From Candidatus Hydrogenedentota bacterium (lineage in GTDB: Bacteria; UBA8481; J006): a DNA stretch of 64,000 bases. Location: NCBI GenBank assembly GCA_003697085.1, contig RFFU01000074.1, positions 1 to 64,000 of the forward strand, read 5' to 3'. The stretch's first letter is position 1, and every line of letters starts with the position of its first letter. Positions 33,063-42,650 of this stretch are shown here, piece by piece. A program made the position numbers and the translations under genes. The notes under the pieces were generated by a model that did no database searches, had not been told where the DNA came from, and was given only the letters and a program-made list of their open reading frames with translations.

Positions 33063-34307
33063 ATGGTCGAATATCGCAAGGCGGCGCTCGATAAACTTGC
33101 TTCCCCCGAGCAACTCGACCGTCTCATTACGGTCACCGGTTCCCGTAGTTGGCTCGCTCTGGGCTCCATCTGTTTTCTTCTTCTCCTGATCCTCGTTTGG
33201 AGTGTCGTCGGGCGGATCCCCGTCACCGTCTCGGGACGCGGAATCCTGATCCGGGAGGGGGGGTTGGTTGAGATCGAGAGTCTGGGGACGGGATTAATTT
33301 CGGAGCTCCTGGTGGAGGAAGGGGATCACGTGGAGCCGGGCCAGCTGGTCGCTCGGATCCGACAACCGACGCTCGTAACGGAGATCGAACAAGCGCGGGA
33401 TCGGGTGCAGGAGCTCGAGGTGCAGCGGGAACGGACTTCGAAGCTAGAGTCGGAACGTGTCCGGCTGGGGGCCGCCGCGCTCGACCAACAGGAGGCGGAA
33501 TTGCGAGGAACGATCCGCACCTCTCGGGAACGTGTTGCGTGGTTGGAGAAGCGGGTGGAGGCCTATCGCGATGCTGTTCGCGAGGGGCTGATCACGGAGG
33601 AGGAGTTGCGGCGGGTGATGAAGGAACGGGCGAGCGAGCGGGAGGTGATCGCGCGGGCCGAATCCCGTCTCAAGAAGATCGCGTCGGATCGCCAAGCGCT
33701 GGAGACCGAGCGGGAGCGAAATCTTCTTGCGATCGACAAACAGCTCAGCGACGCCCGGCGGACGCTGGCGGCTTTGGAGTCGCGGCTTCGCGAGGAAGGG
33801 CAGGTGTTTTCTCCGCACCGGGGCCGGGTCGTGGAGATCAAGGTCGAGCAAGGAGCGATTGTGACGAGGAACGCGGCCCTGATGAGTCTCGAGGCGGAAA
33901 CGGGCCCGCTGGTCGCCGAGGTTTTCATTCCGGTCGAGGCGAAGAAGATACGCCGTGGGATGGCGGCGCGGATCGCTCCCGCCACGGTGAAAAAGGAAGA
34001 GTACGGGATGATTGTCGGGCGCGTGGACGGTGTCTCGGCGCTTCCCGCCACGCGGGAAGGGATGATGCATCTTTTGAAGAACGAATTGTTGGTCAAAGAA
34101 CTGGCTTCGCGCGGCGCCCCCTTCCGTGTCACGTTGTCGCTCGAGGAGGATTCGGCGAGTTTCAGCGGTTTCCGATGGACCTCCTCGCGCGGGCCGAGAG
34201 TGCGGATCGAAAGCGGGATGCTCTGCGAGGGACGGATCGTCGTGGAGAAGAAGGCGCCGATCCGCTTTCTTATTCCGGCGCTCAAGTCCTTCTTCGGCAT
34301 AACGTAA
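33063..34307 (+). CDS. HlyD-family adaptor of NHLM bacteriocin export system
   Basis: 414 residues. A short cytoplasmic N-terminus and one membrane anchor (30-50, WLALGSICFLLLLILVWSVVG) lead to a lipoyl-like beta segment (VTVSGRGILIREGGLVEIES, LISELLVEEGDHVEPGQLVA), a long coiled coil (about 108-240) and the second lipoyl half plus beta-barrel (VFSPHRGRVVEIKVEQG). NHLM HlyD proteins connect the peptidase transporter to the outer envelope. Its stop precedes the C39 ABC gene by 11 bases. Confidence 0.92.
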   Translation: MVEYRKAALDKLASPEQLDRLITVTGSRSWLALGSICFLLLLILVWSVVGRIPVTVSGRGILIREGGLVEIESLGTGLISELLVEEGDHVEPGQLVARIRQPTLVTEIEQARDRVQELEVQRERTSKLESERVRLGAAALDQQEAELRGTIRTSRERVAWLEKRVEAYRDAVREGLITEEELRRVMKERASEREVIARAESRLKKIASDRQALETERERNLLAIDKQLSDARRTLAALESRLREEGQVFSPHRGRVVEIKVEQGAIVTRNAALMSLEAETGPLVAEVFIPVEAKKIRRGMAARIAPATVKKEEYGMIVGRVDGVSALPATREGMMHLLKNELLVKELASRGAPFRVTLSLEEDSASFSGFRWTSSRGPRVRIESGMLCEGRIVVEKKAPIRFLIPALKSFFGIT

Positions 34308-34318
34308 CTCGGAGAACG

Positions 34319-36523
34319 ATGGCTGTCGCCGCCGCGGAAGGTATCAAACCGTCTTCGGGAAAACCGCGGTTCCGTCGTGTCCGAACGCCGACGGTTCTTC
34401 AGATGGAGGCGGTGGAGTGCGGCGCGGCATCGCTGGCGATTATTCTCGAGTATTACGGCCGCGTGGTTCCGCTCGAGGAACTTCGCGTCGCATGCGGGGT
34501 GACGCGGGACGGAAGCAACGCCTTTCATTTGATCTCGGCTGCGCGGGAGTACGGATTCGAAGCCCACGGATACCGAAAGGACATTCCCCACCTCTACAAC
34601 ATCAAACCGCCCTTCATCATCTTCTGGAACTTCAACCATTTTTTGGTCGTCGAGGGATTGGCCAAGGATCGCGTTTTTCTCAACGATCCCGCGATGGGAC
34701 CGCGCGTCGTTCCGATGGACGAATTCAACGAGTCCTACACCGGCGTTGTTCTGACCTTTGAACCGACGCCGCGCTTCAGGAGAGGGGGACGCCGTCCGAG
34801 CCTGTCAGCGGCGGTCTGGAACCGCGTACGCCACTCTTCCGAAGGCATCGCCTACGCCGCTGTGGCGGCCGTCGCGCTCGTCGGCCCCGGATTGGCGGTT
34901 CCCGCCTTTTCGCGGATCTTCATCGATGACATTCTCATCGGCGGAATGCACGACTGGATCCGTCCCGTCCTGCTCGGTTTGGCGATCACTGGGTTTTTTC
35001 GCGTCTTTCTTACCTTTCTCCAGTCCCATTCTCTTCTTCGGCTCGAAACGAAACTTTCGATCACCCAGACCGGTCGCTTTTTGCACCATATCCTTCATCT
35101 TCCCGTCTCGTTCTACCAGCAGCGTTACGGCGGAGAAATCAGCAACCGAGTCGGTTTCAATTCGGACATCGCCCGCATCCTTTCGAACCGTCTCGCCGGA
35201 ACGATCCTGGACCTTTTCATGACTGTCTTTTATGGAACGGTTCTCTTTCTGCTTTCTCCGGTGTTGATGCTGATTGCGGTTCTGGGAGTGGCCGCGAATG
35301 CCGTTACGGCTCGGACGATGCATCGGACCCTGACCGACGAGAACCTCCGTCTTCAGCAAGAGGCCGGAGCGACTTTGTCCGCGGCGATGTCCGGCGTGGC
35401 CTCGATCGAGACGCTGAAGGCGACGGGGAGCGAATCGGACTTCTTCGCGAACTGGGCGGGGCATCACGCGAAATACACGGTGACGATGCAAAACCTGAGT
35501 CTCAAAAGTGCTCTCTATTCCTCCCTCTCGACCCTCGTGAATTCCCTTTCGGACGTGGCGATTCTGGGAGCCGGGGCCCTTCTGATTATGAACGGCCGCA
35601 TCACGATGGGAACCTTTGTCGCCTTTCACGCGCTCTCCGCCTCCTTTGCGGGTCCGGTGACGCGGATCATCAATCTCGCGACGGTGATTCAAGCCTTGCG
35701 CGCGCGCCTTGTCCGTCTCGACGACGTGCTCAATCACAAACACGCGCCGGACCTGCGGGTCGCGGAATCGACGCCGGTCGTTGCAGAAGAGGAAGAGAAA
35801 CTTTCGGGACATCTCGAGATCCGCAATCTCACCTTCGGCTATTCGCGTTTCGATCCGCCGTTGATCGAGAATTTTTCGATGACGATCGCTCCGGGCGGGC
35901 GCGTGGCTTTGGTGGGGGCATCGGGATGCGGGAAATCGACATTGGCGAAACTGATCACCGGATTGTACGAGCCGTGGGAGGGTGAGATTTATTTCGACGG
36001 ACGTCCGCGAAAGGCGATCCCGCGTTCCGTGCTTACGAGCTCCGTTGCGATGGTGGATCAAGAGATTTCACTCTTTTCCGGAACCATTCGCGAGAACATT
36101 ACACTTTGGGACGAGACGATTCCGGATATCGAAGTGGTGCGGGCGGCCAAGGATGCGGCGATTCACTCCGAGATCACAGCGCGCGCGGGGGGATATGACG
36201 CGGAGTTGGAGGAGGGAGGAGCGAATCTTTCCGGCGGTCAACGCCAGAGGCTGGAGATCGCCCGGGCGCTCGTGACGAATCCTCGCCTGCTGATTCTGGA
36301 CGAGGCGACCAGCGCTCTCGATCCCGTGACCGAGAAGGAGATCGATCGCAATCTGCGGGTGCGCGGTTGTACCTGCGTGATCGTCGCCCATCGGCTTTCG
36401 ACGATTCGCGACGCGGACGAGATCATCGTCCTTGAACGCGGCCGGGTGGTTCAAAGGGGGACGCACGAGGAATTGATCGCCGATCCGGACGCGCCGTATG
36501 CGCGATTGGTAAAGGCTCAATGA
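34319..36523 (+). CDS. NHLM-type peptidase-containing ABC transporter (C39 - TMD - NBD)
   Basis: 734 residues. The N-terminal C39 peptidase has its triad Cys34 (MEAVECGAASLAIIL), His107 (FWNFNHFLVVEG) and Asp123 (NDPAMGPR); it cuts leaders after Gly-Gly. Six membrane helices follow (about 165-460), then an ATPase with Walker A GASGCGKST (about 532), Q-loop VDQEISLFSGT, signature LSGGQRQRLEIARAL (about 636), Walker B LLILDEATSALD and switch IVAHRLS. All catalytic residues are present, so it should be active. ATG 34319 follows GGAGAACG. Its stop overlaps the next gene (ATGA). The two GG-leader genes at 25173-26076 are the only candidate substrates seen here. Confidence 0.95.
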   Translation: MAVAAAEGIKPSSGKPRFRRVRTPTVLQMEAVECGAASLAIILEYYGRVVPLEELRVACGVTRDGSNAFHLISAAREYGFEAHGYRKDIPHLYNIKPPFIIFWNFNHFLVVEGLAKDRVFLNDPAMGPRVVPMDEFNESYTGVVLTFEPTPRFRRGGRRPSLSAAVWNRVRHSSEGIAYAAVAAVALVGPGLAVPAFSRIFIDDILIGGMHDWIRPVLLGLAITGFFRVFLTFLQSHSLLRLETKLSITQTGRFLHHILHLPVSFYQQRYGGEISNRVGFNSDIARILSNRLAGTILDLFMTVFYGTVLFLLSPVLMLIAVLGVAANAVTARTMHRTLTDENLRLQQEAGATLSAAMSGVASIETLKATGSESDFFANWAGHHAKYTVTMQNLSLKSALYSSLSTLVNSLSDVAILGAGALLIMNGRITMGTFVAFHALSASFAGPVTRIINLATVIQALRARLVRLDDVLNHKHAPDLRVAESTPVVAEEEEKLSGHLEIRNLTFGYSRFDPPLIENFSMTIAPGGRVALVGASGCGKSTLAKLITGLYEPWEGEIYFDGRPRKAIPRSVLTSSVAMVDQEISLFSGTIRENITLWDETIPDIEVVRAAKDAAIHSEITARAGGYDAELEEGGANLSGGQRQRLEIARALVTNPRLLILDEATSALDPVTEKEIDRNLRVRGCTCVIVAHRLSTIRDADEIIVLERGRVVQRGTHEELIADPDAPYARLVKAQ

Positions 36524-39438
36524 CGGCGCGCGATCTGCTCGCGTCTCTCGCTCGGCTCGGTCCAGAACGGGATGTGAGCGGGAAGGAGACGTTCTACGTT
36601 CAGGGAGCCGAACGCGCGTGGGTCCTGACGAAAGGCGTTGTCGATGTCTTCGCGGTTATGCTCGAGGACGAGCGGCCCATCGGCCCGCGACATTACCTCT
36701 TCAGCGCCTCGCCGGGAATCATTCTCTTCGGTGTCGATCTTCTCCGCTACCACAAGCGTTGTGCTCTGTTGGCGGTCGGAGTTCCGGGAACGCGTGTTGT
36801 TTCCTTCGGCATCGCGGATTTGGTCGAGACGGCCCGGCGAAGTGGAACGCTGGAGGCGCTGGCGAGGCAGATTGAGGATTTTTCTGGAAAGGTAGGGGCG
36901 CTCTTCACCGCTCGTGAGCGGCCACCGTTCGATGAATTTCTCGCCGTGGGAGAGGAACGAGAGGTTCCGGCGGGTCGTGTTCTCGGAACGGAGCGCGGAA
37001 TTACTTGGGTCCACGTGATCGGGGGGAAGGTCCGGCTCTGTGGTTTCGAGGATCTCGTCGTGGAGGCCGACGGCACCGCCGTTCCTCTCGCCCCGGGGCT
37101 TTGGCTCGAAACACTTATTGCGTCACATCTCGAGGTGATCGACAGCCGCGCGTTGCTTGAACGCGATCCGCGCCTGAAGGCGTTGGGAAATTTGCAAGCC
37201 GTATATGTCCGATGGATCGAGGACCGCATCGCGGCGAAGCGGGCCGAGGAGCGGGAACGAATTTCCCGGAGGCGTGAGCGGGATCAGGCGATTCTTGCCA
37301 AGGCTCTGGAGGATCTTAGCAGTGTTCTTGTCGGAAAAGGGCGCGCCGTGCCGGAGCACGATCGTCCTCTGTTGGCCGCCTTGAATCGGATCGGCGCCGC
37401 GCTCGATTTGGATTTTCACCTTCCTTCGGAGTGGGAGTTGAGCCGGTACGGCGCCGCGCCTCTCGAGGCCATCTGCCGCCGTTCGCGGATCCGCCACCGG
37501 CGGGTGGCCCTTTACGGAGATTGGTATCGCCGGGACAACGGGCCGTTATTGGTCTTTCGAGACAAGGAGCACGGGGCAACGCCCGTAGCCGCGGTTCCTC
37601 TTTCGGAGTCGCAGTACGAATACTTTGACCCTGTCACGGGAGCGACGGGGATTCTGACGCGGGATGTTGCCGCCACGCTCGATCCCTTCGGCGTGATGTT
37701 TTATCCTCCGCTTCCCGCAAAACCGCTTCACGTCTTTCAACTACTCAGACACGGAAGCCGGTTCGTTTCGAAGGACCTCCGGCGGGTGTTGGGGTTGAGT
37801 TTGGCGGCCGGCGCGCTTTCGCTGGCGTTGCCGTGGGCGACAGGGCTCCTTTTCAGCGACGTGATTCCTTCTTCCGAGCGACCGCTTCTTCTGCAGGTTG
37901 TTTTAGCGCTGTTGATCGCTTCTTCCGTCCAGACGCTCTTCCATTTCGTTCGCACGATTGCGCTGACGCGGATGCGGGCACGGTGGGGCGAGACGGTTCA
38001 GGCGGCGCTGTGGGACCGGATCGCTTCCTTGCCTCCGCGATTCTTCCGCCGCTTCACCGTCGGGGATCTCGTGGATCGCGCCGAGGTCGTGGATCACCTG
38101 CGCGAGGAACTCAGCGGCGCCGGGCTGACGGCCATCATCGGCGGGTTGATGTCGCTGATGCAATTTATTTTGATGTTCTACTATAGCCGGGTTCTCGCTC
38201 TGGGAGCCTTGGGAATCACGGCGCTCTTTGCTCTCGTGACCGGAGGCCTTGCCGTGGGAATGCTGCGGTACGAGAGGGAGATGCAGAGGATCGCGGGGCG
38301 CCTCTCGGGTTTTCTTTACCAGGTGATCACCGGCATTGCCAAGATTCGGGTGGCGGGGGCCGAGGAACGGGCGTTTGCGGAATGGGCGCGACGGTTCCGC
38401 CGCGAACGCCTTCTCCGCTTCCGGGCCGGCTCCTACCAGAACATCATTCTCACCGTCAATGCCGGGCTGCCGATCCTTTCGACGATTCTCGTCTTTCTCC
38501 TTGTGCGTTATGCCGCGTTGCTCCCGGAGGGAGCCTGGATCAGTGTCGGGGATTTCATTGCCTTCAACGCCGCGATGACCGTCTTCCTCAACTCCGCGCT
38601 TTCGCTTACCGACACGGCGGTCAACCTTCTCAACCTCGTCCCGATGTTCGAACGCGTCGAGCCGATTCTTGTGACGGAGCCGGAAGCGCGGGAGGATCGG
38701 CCGGATCCGGGGCGCATCACCGGTTCTGTCGAGATGAGTCACGTTTCGTTTCGGTATCATCCCGACGGGCCGCTTGTTCTCGACGATGTTTCGTGGTCGG
38801 CGGCGCCCGGGGAGTTCGTTGCGTTGGTCGGGCCGTCCGGGGGAGGCAAATCGACGATCATCCGGTTGTTGCTGGGATTCGAAATCCCGGAGACGGGAAA
38901 CATCTATTTCGATGGGAGGGATGTATCGGCGGTGGACGTCACGGCGTTGCGGCGTCAGATCGGAGTCGTTCTCCAGAACAGCCGGCTCCGCCCCGGCTCG
39001 ATCTTCGACAATATCGTCGGTTCCTCGAATCTTACCCTCGATGATGCCTGGCGTGTGGCCGAGCAGGCGGGTTTGAAGGAGGATATCGAGGCGATGCCGA
39101 TGGGAATGCACACGAACATTTCCGAGGGAGGGACGACGTTTTCGGGGGGGCAGCGACAACGAATTCTGATCGCCCGCGCGCTGATTCATCAACCGCGAAT
39201 CCTGATCTTCGACGAAGCGACGAGTGCCCTGGACAACACGACGCAGAAAGTCGTCTCCGACAGTCTCGACCGTCTCAATGCAACGCGGATCGTGATCGCC
39301 CATCGCCTTTCGACGATCCGAAATGCCGACAGAATCTATGTAATCGAGAAGGGAAGGATTGTACAACGGGGAAACTACGAGGAATTGATGACGGAGGGAG
39401 GTCTATTCACCGACCTCGCGCGCCGTCAACTCGCTTAG
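36520..39438 (+). CDS. NHLM-type ABC transporter permease/ATPase, second subunit
   Basis: 972 residues, the size of the second NHLM microcin ABC protein. An unusually long N-terminal region (about 1-400) comes first; its start (YVQGAERAWVLTKGVVDVFA, FSASPGIILFGVD) looks like a cNMP-binding or cupin-like beta-roll and replaces the C39 peptidase. The transmembrane domain follows (about 410-700), then an ATPase with Walker A GPSGGGKST (about 770), signature FSGGQRQRILIARALI (about 873), Walker B ILIFDEATSALD and VIAHRLS. It probably pairs with the C39 protein as a heterodimer or acts at a later step. ATG 36520 overlaps the previous stop. Confidence 0.93.
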   Translation: MTARDLLASLARLGPERDVSGKETFYVQGAERAWVLTKGVVDVFAVMLEDERPIGPRHYLFSASPGIILFGVDLLRYHKRCALLAVGVPGTRVVSFGIADLVETARRSGTLEALARQIEDFSGKVGALFTARERPPFDEFLAVGEEREVPAGRVLGTERGITWVHVIGGKVRLCGFEDLVVEADGTAVPLAPGLWLETLIASHLEVIDSRALLERDPRLKALGNLQAVYVRWIEDRIAAKRAEERERISRRRERDQAILAKALEDLSSVLVGKGRAVPEHDRPLLAALNRIGAALDLDFHLPSEWELSRYGAAPLEAICRRSRIRHRRVALYGDWYRRDNGPLLVFRDKEHGATPVAAVPLSESQYEYFDPVTGATGILTRDVAATLDPFGVMFYPPLPAKPLHVFQLLRHGSRFVSKDLRRVLGLSLAAGALSLALPWATGLLFSDVIPSSERPLLLQVVLALLIASSVQTLFHFVRTIALTRMRARWGETVQAALWDRIASLPPRFFRRFTVGDLVDRAEVVDHLREELSGAGLTAIIGGLMSLMQFILMFYYSRVLALGALGITALFALVTGGLAVGMLRYEREMQRIAGRLSGFLYQVITGIAKIRVAGAEERAFAEWARRFRRERLLRFRAGSYQNIILTVNAGLPILSTILVFLLVRYAALLPEGAWISVGDFIAFNAAMTVFLNSALSLTDTAVNLLNLVPMFERVEPILVTEPEAREDRPDPGRITGSVEMSHVSFRYHPDGPLVLDDVSWSAAPGEFVALVGPSGGGKSTIIRLLLGFEIPETGNIYFDGRDVSAVDVTALRRQIGVVLQNSRLRPGSIFDNIVGSSNLTLDDAWRVAEQAGLKEDIEAMPMGMHTNISEGGTTFSGGQRQRILIARALIHQPRILIFDEATSALDNTTQKVVSDSLDRLNATRIVIAHRLSTIRNADRIYVIEKGRIVQRGNYEELMTEGGLFTDLARRQLA

Positions 39439-39529
39439 CGAGGCAGGGCTGGACAAATCCATGACGACACGACAGCGAGGCACCAAAGGTGAATCTCCGC
39501 CCCTTCGTTTCCTTTTTCTCTCCCGCTGA

Positions 39530-39535
39530 TACAAT
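39530..39535 (+). promoter_or_regulatory. -10 box adjacent to the FkbM gene start
   Basis: TACAAT, with the predicted transcription start at 39542, one base before ATG 39543. No Shine-Dalgarno site; the -35 is weak (TTCGTT, 20 bases upstream). Confidence 0.4.
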
Positions 39536-39542
39536 TTCCCCG

Positions 39543-40928
39543 ATGGAACGGTTTTCGGATAAGAGCTTCTCGGATCGTGATGTCTCCGAACAACGGCGGC
39601 CGCGGATTCTCGTGGTTCGCTCCTGCGCGGCGACGCTCCTACCCGCAATCGATTCTCTCCGTAATGAATTTCCAGATGCGGCTGTCGATCTTCTGGTGAG
39701 CCGCGGATTTCGAGACGCGGCGGGGAACGAAGCCGCGAACGGCCGCGTAATCGAGGTTGATCGGGACGGACCGTTTCGTCGAGCCAGTCTGCGTGCCGCC
39801 ACGCGACGAACGTTTCGCAAGACGAATTATATCGCCGTCGTGACCCTCTATCCTCCGGAAACCACCGCACCGGCCGCGAATCTCGAGTCCCTCGTCCGAT
39901 CGCTTCGCGTCCACCGCCACCTTCGGCTTCGCCGAAAGGGAAACAGCGTCGAACCTCTTCCCGAGACACCGGCGATTCGAGCAAGAACGAGGCAAGGGCG
40001 AGGCTCCGGCCGATGGCGTTCGAGTGCATTCGTTGAACTCGCCTCCCCGGCGCGTTCCCCGCATTCCTTCTCGCGTCGGCTTCGATCCTTTTACGCCACG
40101 CTCTTCAATAAACCCGCCTTCCTCCCATGGAACCGTTTTCTCTTCCGGCTCGGACTGGCCGGTTTGGGCGTCGACCATTGCGGAGACGAGAAGAACAGCG
40201 GGGAAGCCTGGTTCGTCCGCAACATCCTGCGCCGTATCGGAAAAAAGGCCACGGTCGTCGATGTGGGAGCCGGTATCGGTCGTTACGCACGCTTGGTCCG
40301 ACGGAATGCTTCCGATGCACGTATCCTCTGCCTCGAACCCCACCCCGCCACCTTTCGCGTTCTTTCGGCCGCCGCCGCCGAAATAGGAGCGGAGGCTTTC
40401 GCCGTCGGCGCAGCGGAGACGGATCGTTCAGCGCCGCTTTTCGATTTTGTTCCGACCGGCTCGTCCCGAGCATCGCTCTTTCCGGAGACGCTCCTCTCCG
40501 GCTCCCGTCTTGATCAGTCACGTCCCGCGGAGGGGGATTCCGGTGAAGAATCCCTCTGGCACTCCGACGTTCCCCTCGTCAGCCTCGACTCTTGGCTCCC
40601 CGCGCAGGAGGTCTCCCAGATTCATCTTCTTAAAATAGATACCGAAGGTTCTGAACGTCTCGTCCTCGAAGGGGCACGCCGTTTTCTTTCGGAGGGAAGG
40701 GTGGATGTCATTCAGTTCGAATTCAACGAGATGAATCTTGCCTCTCGGACGTTCTTGGCGGACATTCGAACGCTTCTCCCCGGATTTCAACTCTATCGGA
40801 TTCTCTCCACCGGCCTCCTTCCGCTCGATTCCCTCGCTCCCTTCGAGCGAGAGATATTCGCGTATCAGAATATCGCCGCGATCCGATCCGCTCTGTCGTC
40901 GCCGGATGGCATCTTCAACTCACTGTGA
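39543..40928 (+). CDS. FkbM-family methyltransferase with extra N-terminal domain
   Basis: 461 residues. Residues about 215-440 are an FkbM methyltransferase: VVDVGAGIGRYARLVRR (SAM motif I, about 237), ARILCLEPHPATFRVLSA, VPLVSLDSWL, IHLLKIDTEGSERLVLEGA and IQFEFNEMN. FkbM enzymes O-methylate sugars. Residues about 20-190 are a separate unit (RRPRILVVRSCAATLLPAID, AVDLLVSRGFRDAA, YIAVVTLYPPETTAP) that recalls the N-terminal half of a heptosyltransferase-like Rossmann fold. Its stop overlaps, tail to tail by nine bases, the stop of the GT4 gene on the other strand. Confidence 0.85.
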   Translation: MERFSDKSFSDRDVSEQRRPRILVVRSCAATLLPAIDSLRNEFPDAAVDLLVSRGFRDAAGNEAANGRVIEVDRDGPFRRASLRAATRRTFRKTNYIAVVTLYPPETTAPAANLESLVRSLRVHRHLRLRRKGNSVEPLPETPAIRARTRQGRGSGRWRSSAFVELASPARSPHSFSRRLRSFYATLFNKPAFLPWNRFLFRLGLAGLGVDHCGDEKNSGEAWFVRNILRRIGKKATVVDVGAGIGRYARLVRRNASDARILCLEPHPATFRVLSAAAAEIGAEAFAVGAAETDRSAPLFDFVPTGSSRASLFPETLLSGSRLDQSRPAEGDSGEESLWHSDVPLVSLDSWLPAQEVSQIHLLKIDTEGSERLVLEGARRFLSEGRVDVIQFEFNEMNLASRTFLADIRTLLPGFQLYRILSTGLLPLDSLAPFEREIFAYQNIAAIRSALSSPDGIFNSL

Positions 40929-42650
40929 TTTCGGATTCATCCAGGGAGGGAAGAGTGCGTCGCGGAAGACCCGCAGAAACTCTTTTGCCGTCAAAAGGGC
41001 GATACGCTCTCCCGTTCCATCACGGCATTCGGTCCTTCGGGAATGCCGTTCAAGGAAATTCCGTAGGCGGAGGTAGGACGCGTCGGCGGGATCGTTGACG
41101 GGAAGAACCGCCAGGTCGAACCTCTCTTGAACCAGTTTCTCGAGAACCTCGACACGGTAATTTTCGAGATTCGGATAAAAGATCGTCTTTTCCAAACGCG
41201 CCTCCTCCGGCGGCGGATAATTGCGGTGGCAGACGAGAGTGAACGAAGCCTGGGGCCATTCTCGACGGAGAGCATCCCAAACTCTCTTCATAACCTCCCG
41301 TCTTGCGGACTGCAAAATGAGAATCGACCGCGGCTGATTCGGCGATACCTCTCTCTCTTTTTCCCGGGAAATGTCTTCTCCTCTCGATGCCTCTCCCCCC
41401 CGTTCGCCTTCCTCCGGCCGTGCTTCGTCTTCCCGGCGCGTTTCGCATTTCGTTCCTCCCCTCCTTTTTCGAAGTGGCGTCGCTTGTTCCGCGAATTCTG
41501 CGAACAACTCCTCGTACCGCCGCGCGACGGCTTCCGAATCGTCCCAGATTTCACGGCGAACGCGTTTCGCCCTTGCGCCTCTCTCCAATTCCTCGCGCCG
41601 GCGTTCGTTCTTCAATAGGTGCGTCAGGGTTTTCCGTAAAGCGGCACGGCTTCCGGCGGGGAGAAGCACGCCGTTCACTCCTTCCTCGATCACCTCTTTC
41701 ACAAGTCCCACGGAAAAGGCCACCGCCGGGATCCCGGCGTCGAGCGCTTCGAGGAGCGTCAACGGGAGGCCTTCCGAGCAGGAGAGCACGAGGATGAGGT
41801 CGATGAGACCGGTGCGTTCGCGGACGGTGGGCAGTGAGCCCGTGAAGAGAATCCTCTCCGCCCAAGAGGTCCCGTCGAGCATCTTCCGCATTCTCTCTTC
41901 CGTTTCCGGGTCGACGCGGGGACCTATGAAGGCGACGCGAACGCTCCGTCCATCGTCCGTTTCGGTCGGCAGTCCAGGAAGAACCGCGGCCAAGTGATGA
42001 ACCCCCTTGTGGGCATTAACAGCGCCGACCATTCCCAAGACGTATTCGTCCTTTTCCAGACCGTATTCTTTTCGAAGCGCCTCGTCTCGCCCGCCGGGAG
42101 GGCCGAAACGCGGATAGGGGAGGCGAAAGAAGGGACGATGGCGGGCGGGAAGCGAAAGCAAAGCGGGAGACGGCCCGGCGAACGCGTCGGGAGGGGCGGT
42201 TTCATCGAGCCAGCGGCGGTAAGGGGGAGGAGCGAACGATTCCTGGACGAACTGAAGGGCGGTCGCACCGAGGTTGCGGGCCAGCACGTTGCCGTAGCGG
42301 ATGGCCCCGGTCGTCGAGACGACAAGGTCCGGTGGTTCCTCGGCGAGCCGTTCTCCGAGGCGTTCGATGTTCTTCCAGCCCGCGCGAACGGCGGCGACCA
42401 CTCTCCGAAACCGAACATTGATCGGAAAAGCGCCGTCGTGAAGAAGATGGATCTTTCCGACAAACGGACGCAATTCCTCGACAGCCGGCCCCGCGGGAAG
42501 GGCCGCGTCGATCAGTAGACCGGTCTCCTTGACTCTTCCCGCGAGATACTCCAGCACGGGGAGCATCAGGCGGTAGGAGCCGCCGAGCCCGGAGCCGGAA
42601 TGAAAAAGGAGCAGAACGCGCCGGCGGATGATTTCGTCTCGGAGCGTCAC
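40920..42650 (-). CDS. Family 4 glycosyltransferase with C-terminal extra domain
   Basis: 576 residues. Residues 1-385 form a GT4 enzyme: VLLLFHSGSGLGGSYRLMLP, VLGMVGAVNAHKGVHHLAAV, ILFTGSLPTVRERTGLIDLI and LSCSEGLPLTLLEALDAGIP. A highly charged linker (about 395-445, rich in RR/EE) joins a second unit (about 447-570: SILILQSARREVMKRVWDAL, ASFTLVCHRNY, FDLAVLPVNDPADAS) that resembles the N-terminal unit of the FkbM neighbour. The GTG start overlaps the upstream GT2 stop (GTGA). Confidence 0.85.
   Translation of the reverse strand: MTLRDEIIRRRVLLLFHSGSGLGGSYRLMLPVLEYLAGRVKETGLLIDAALPAGPAVEELRPFVGKIHLLHDGAFPINVRFRRVVAAVRAGWKNIERLGERLAEEPPDLVVSTTGAIRYGNVLARNLGATALQFVQESFAPPPYRRWLDETAPPDAFAGPSPALLSLPARHRPFFRLPYPRFGPPGGRDEALRKEYGLEKDEYVLGMVGAVNAHKGVHHLAAVLPGLPTETDDGRSVRVAFIGPRVDPETEERMRKMLDGTSWAERILFTGSLPTVRERTGLIDLILVLSCSEGLPLTLLEALDAGIPAVAFSVGLVKEVIEEGVNGVLLPAGSRAALRKTLTHLLKNERRREELERGARAKRVRREIWDDSEAVARRYEELFAEFAEQATPLRKRRGGTKCETRREDEARPEEGERGGEASRGEDISREKEREVSPNQPRSILILQSARREVMKRVWDALRREWPQASFTLVCHRNYPPPEEARLEKTIFYPNLENYRVEVLEKLVQERFDLAVLPVNDPADASYLRLRNFLERHSRRTECRDGTGERIALLTAKEFLRVFRDALFPPWMNPKSQ

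Noticed and set aside
34805-36061. 418-residue open frame on the minus strand opposite the C39 ABC transporter
   Set aside because: It is antisense to a gene with all ABC motifs intact, is Arg/His-rich and low in hydrophobic structure, and has no start signal. Several equally long antisense frames (11682-13013, 37903-39366, 44648-45925, 26166-28025) are rejected for the same reason.
24049-39438. Complete lanthipeptide or other modified RiPP cluster
   Set aside because: Leader genes and exporter are present, but no LanM/LanB, YcaO, radical SAM or other modification enzyme is found in the window.
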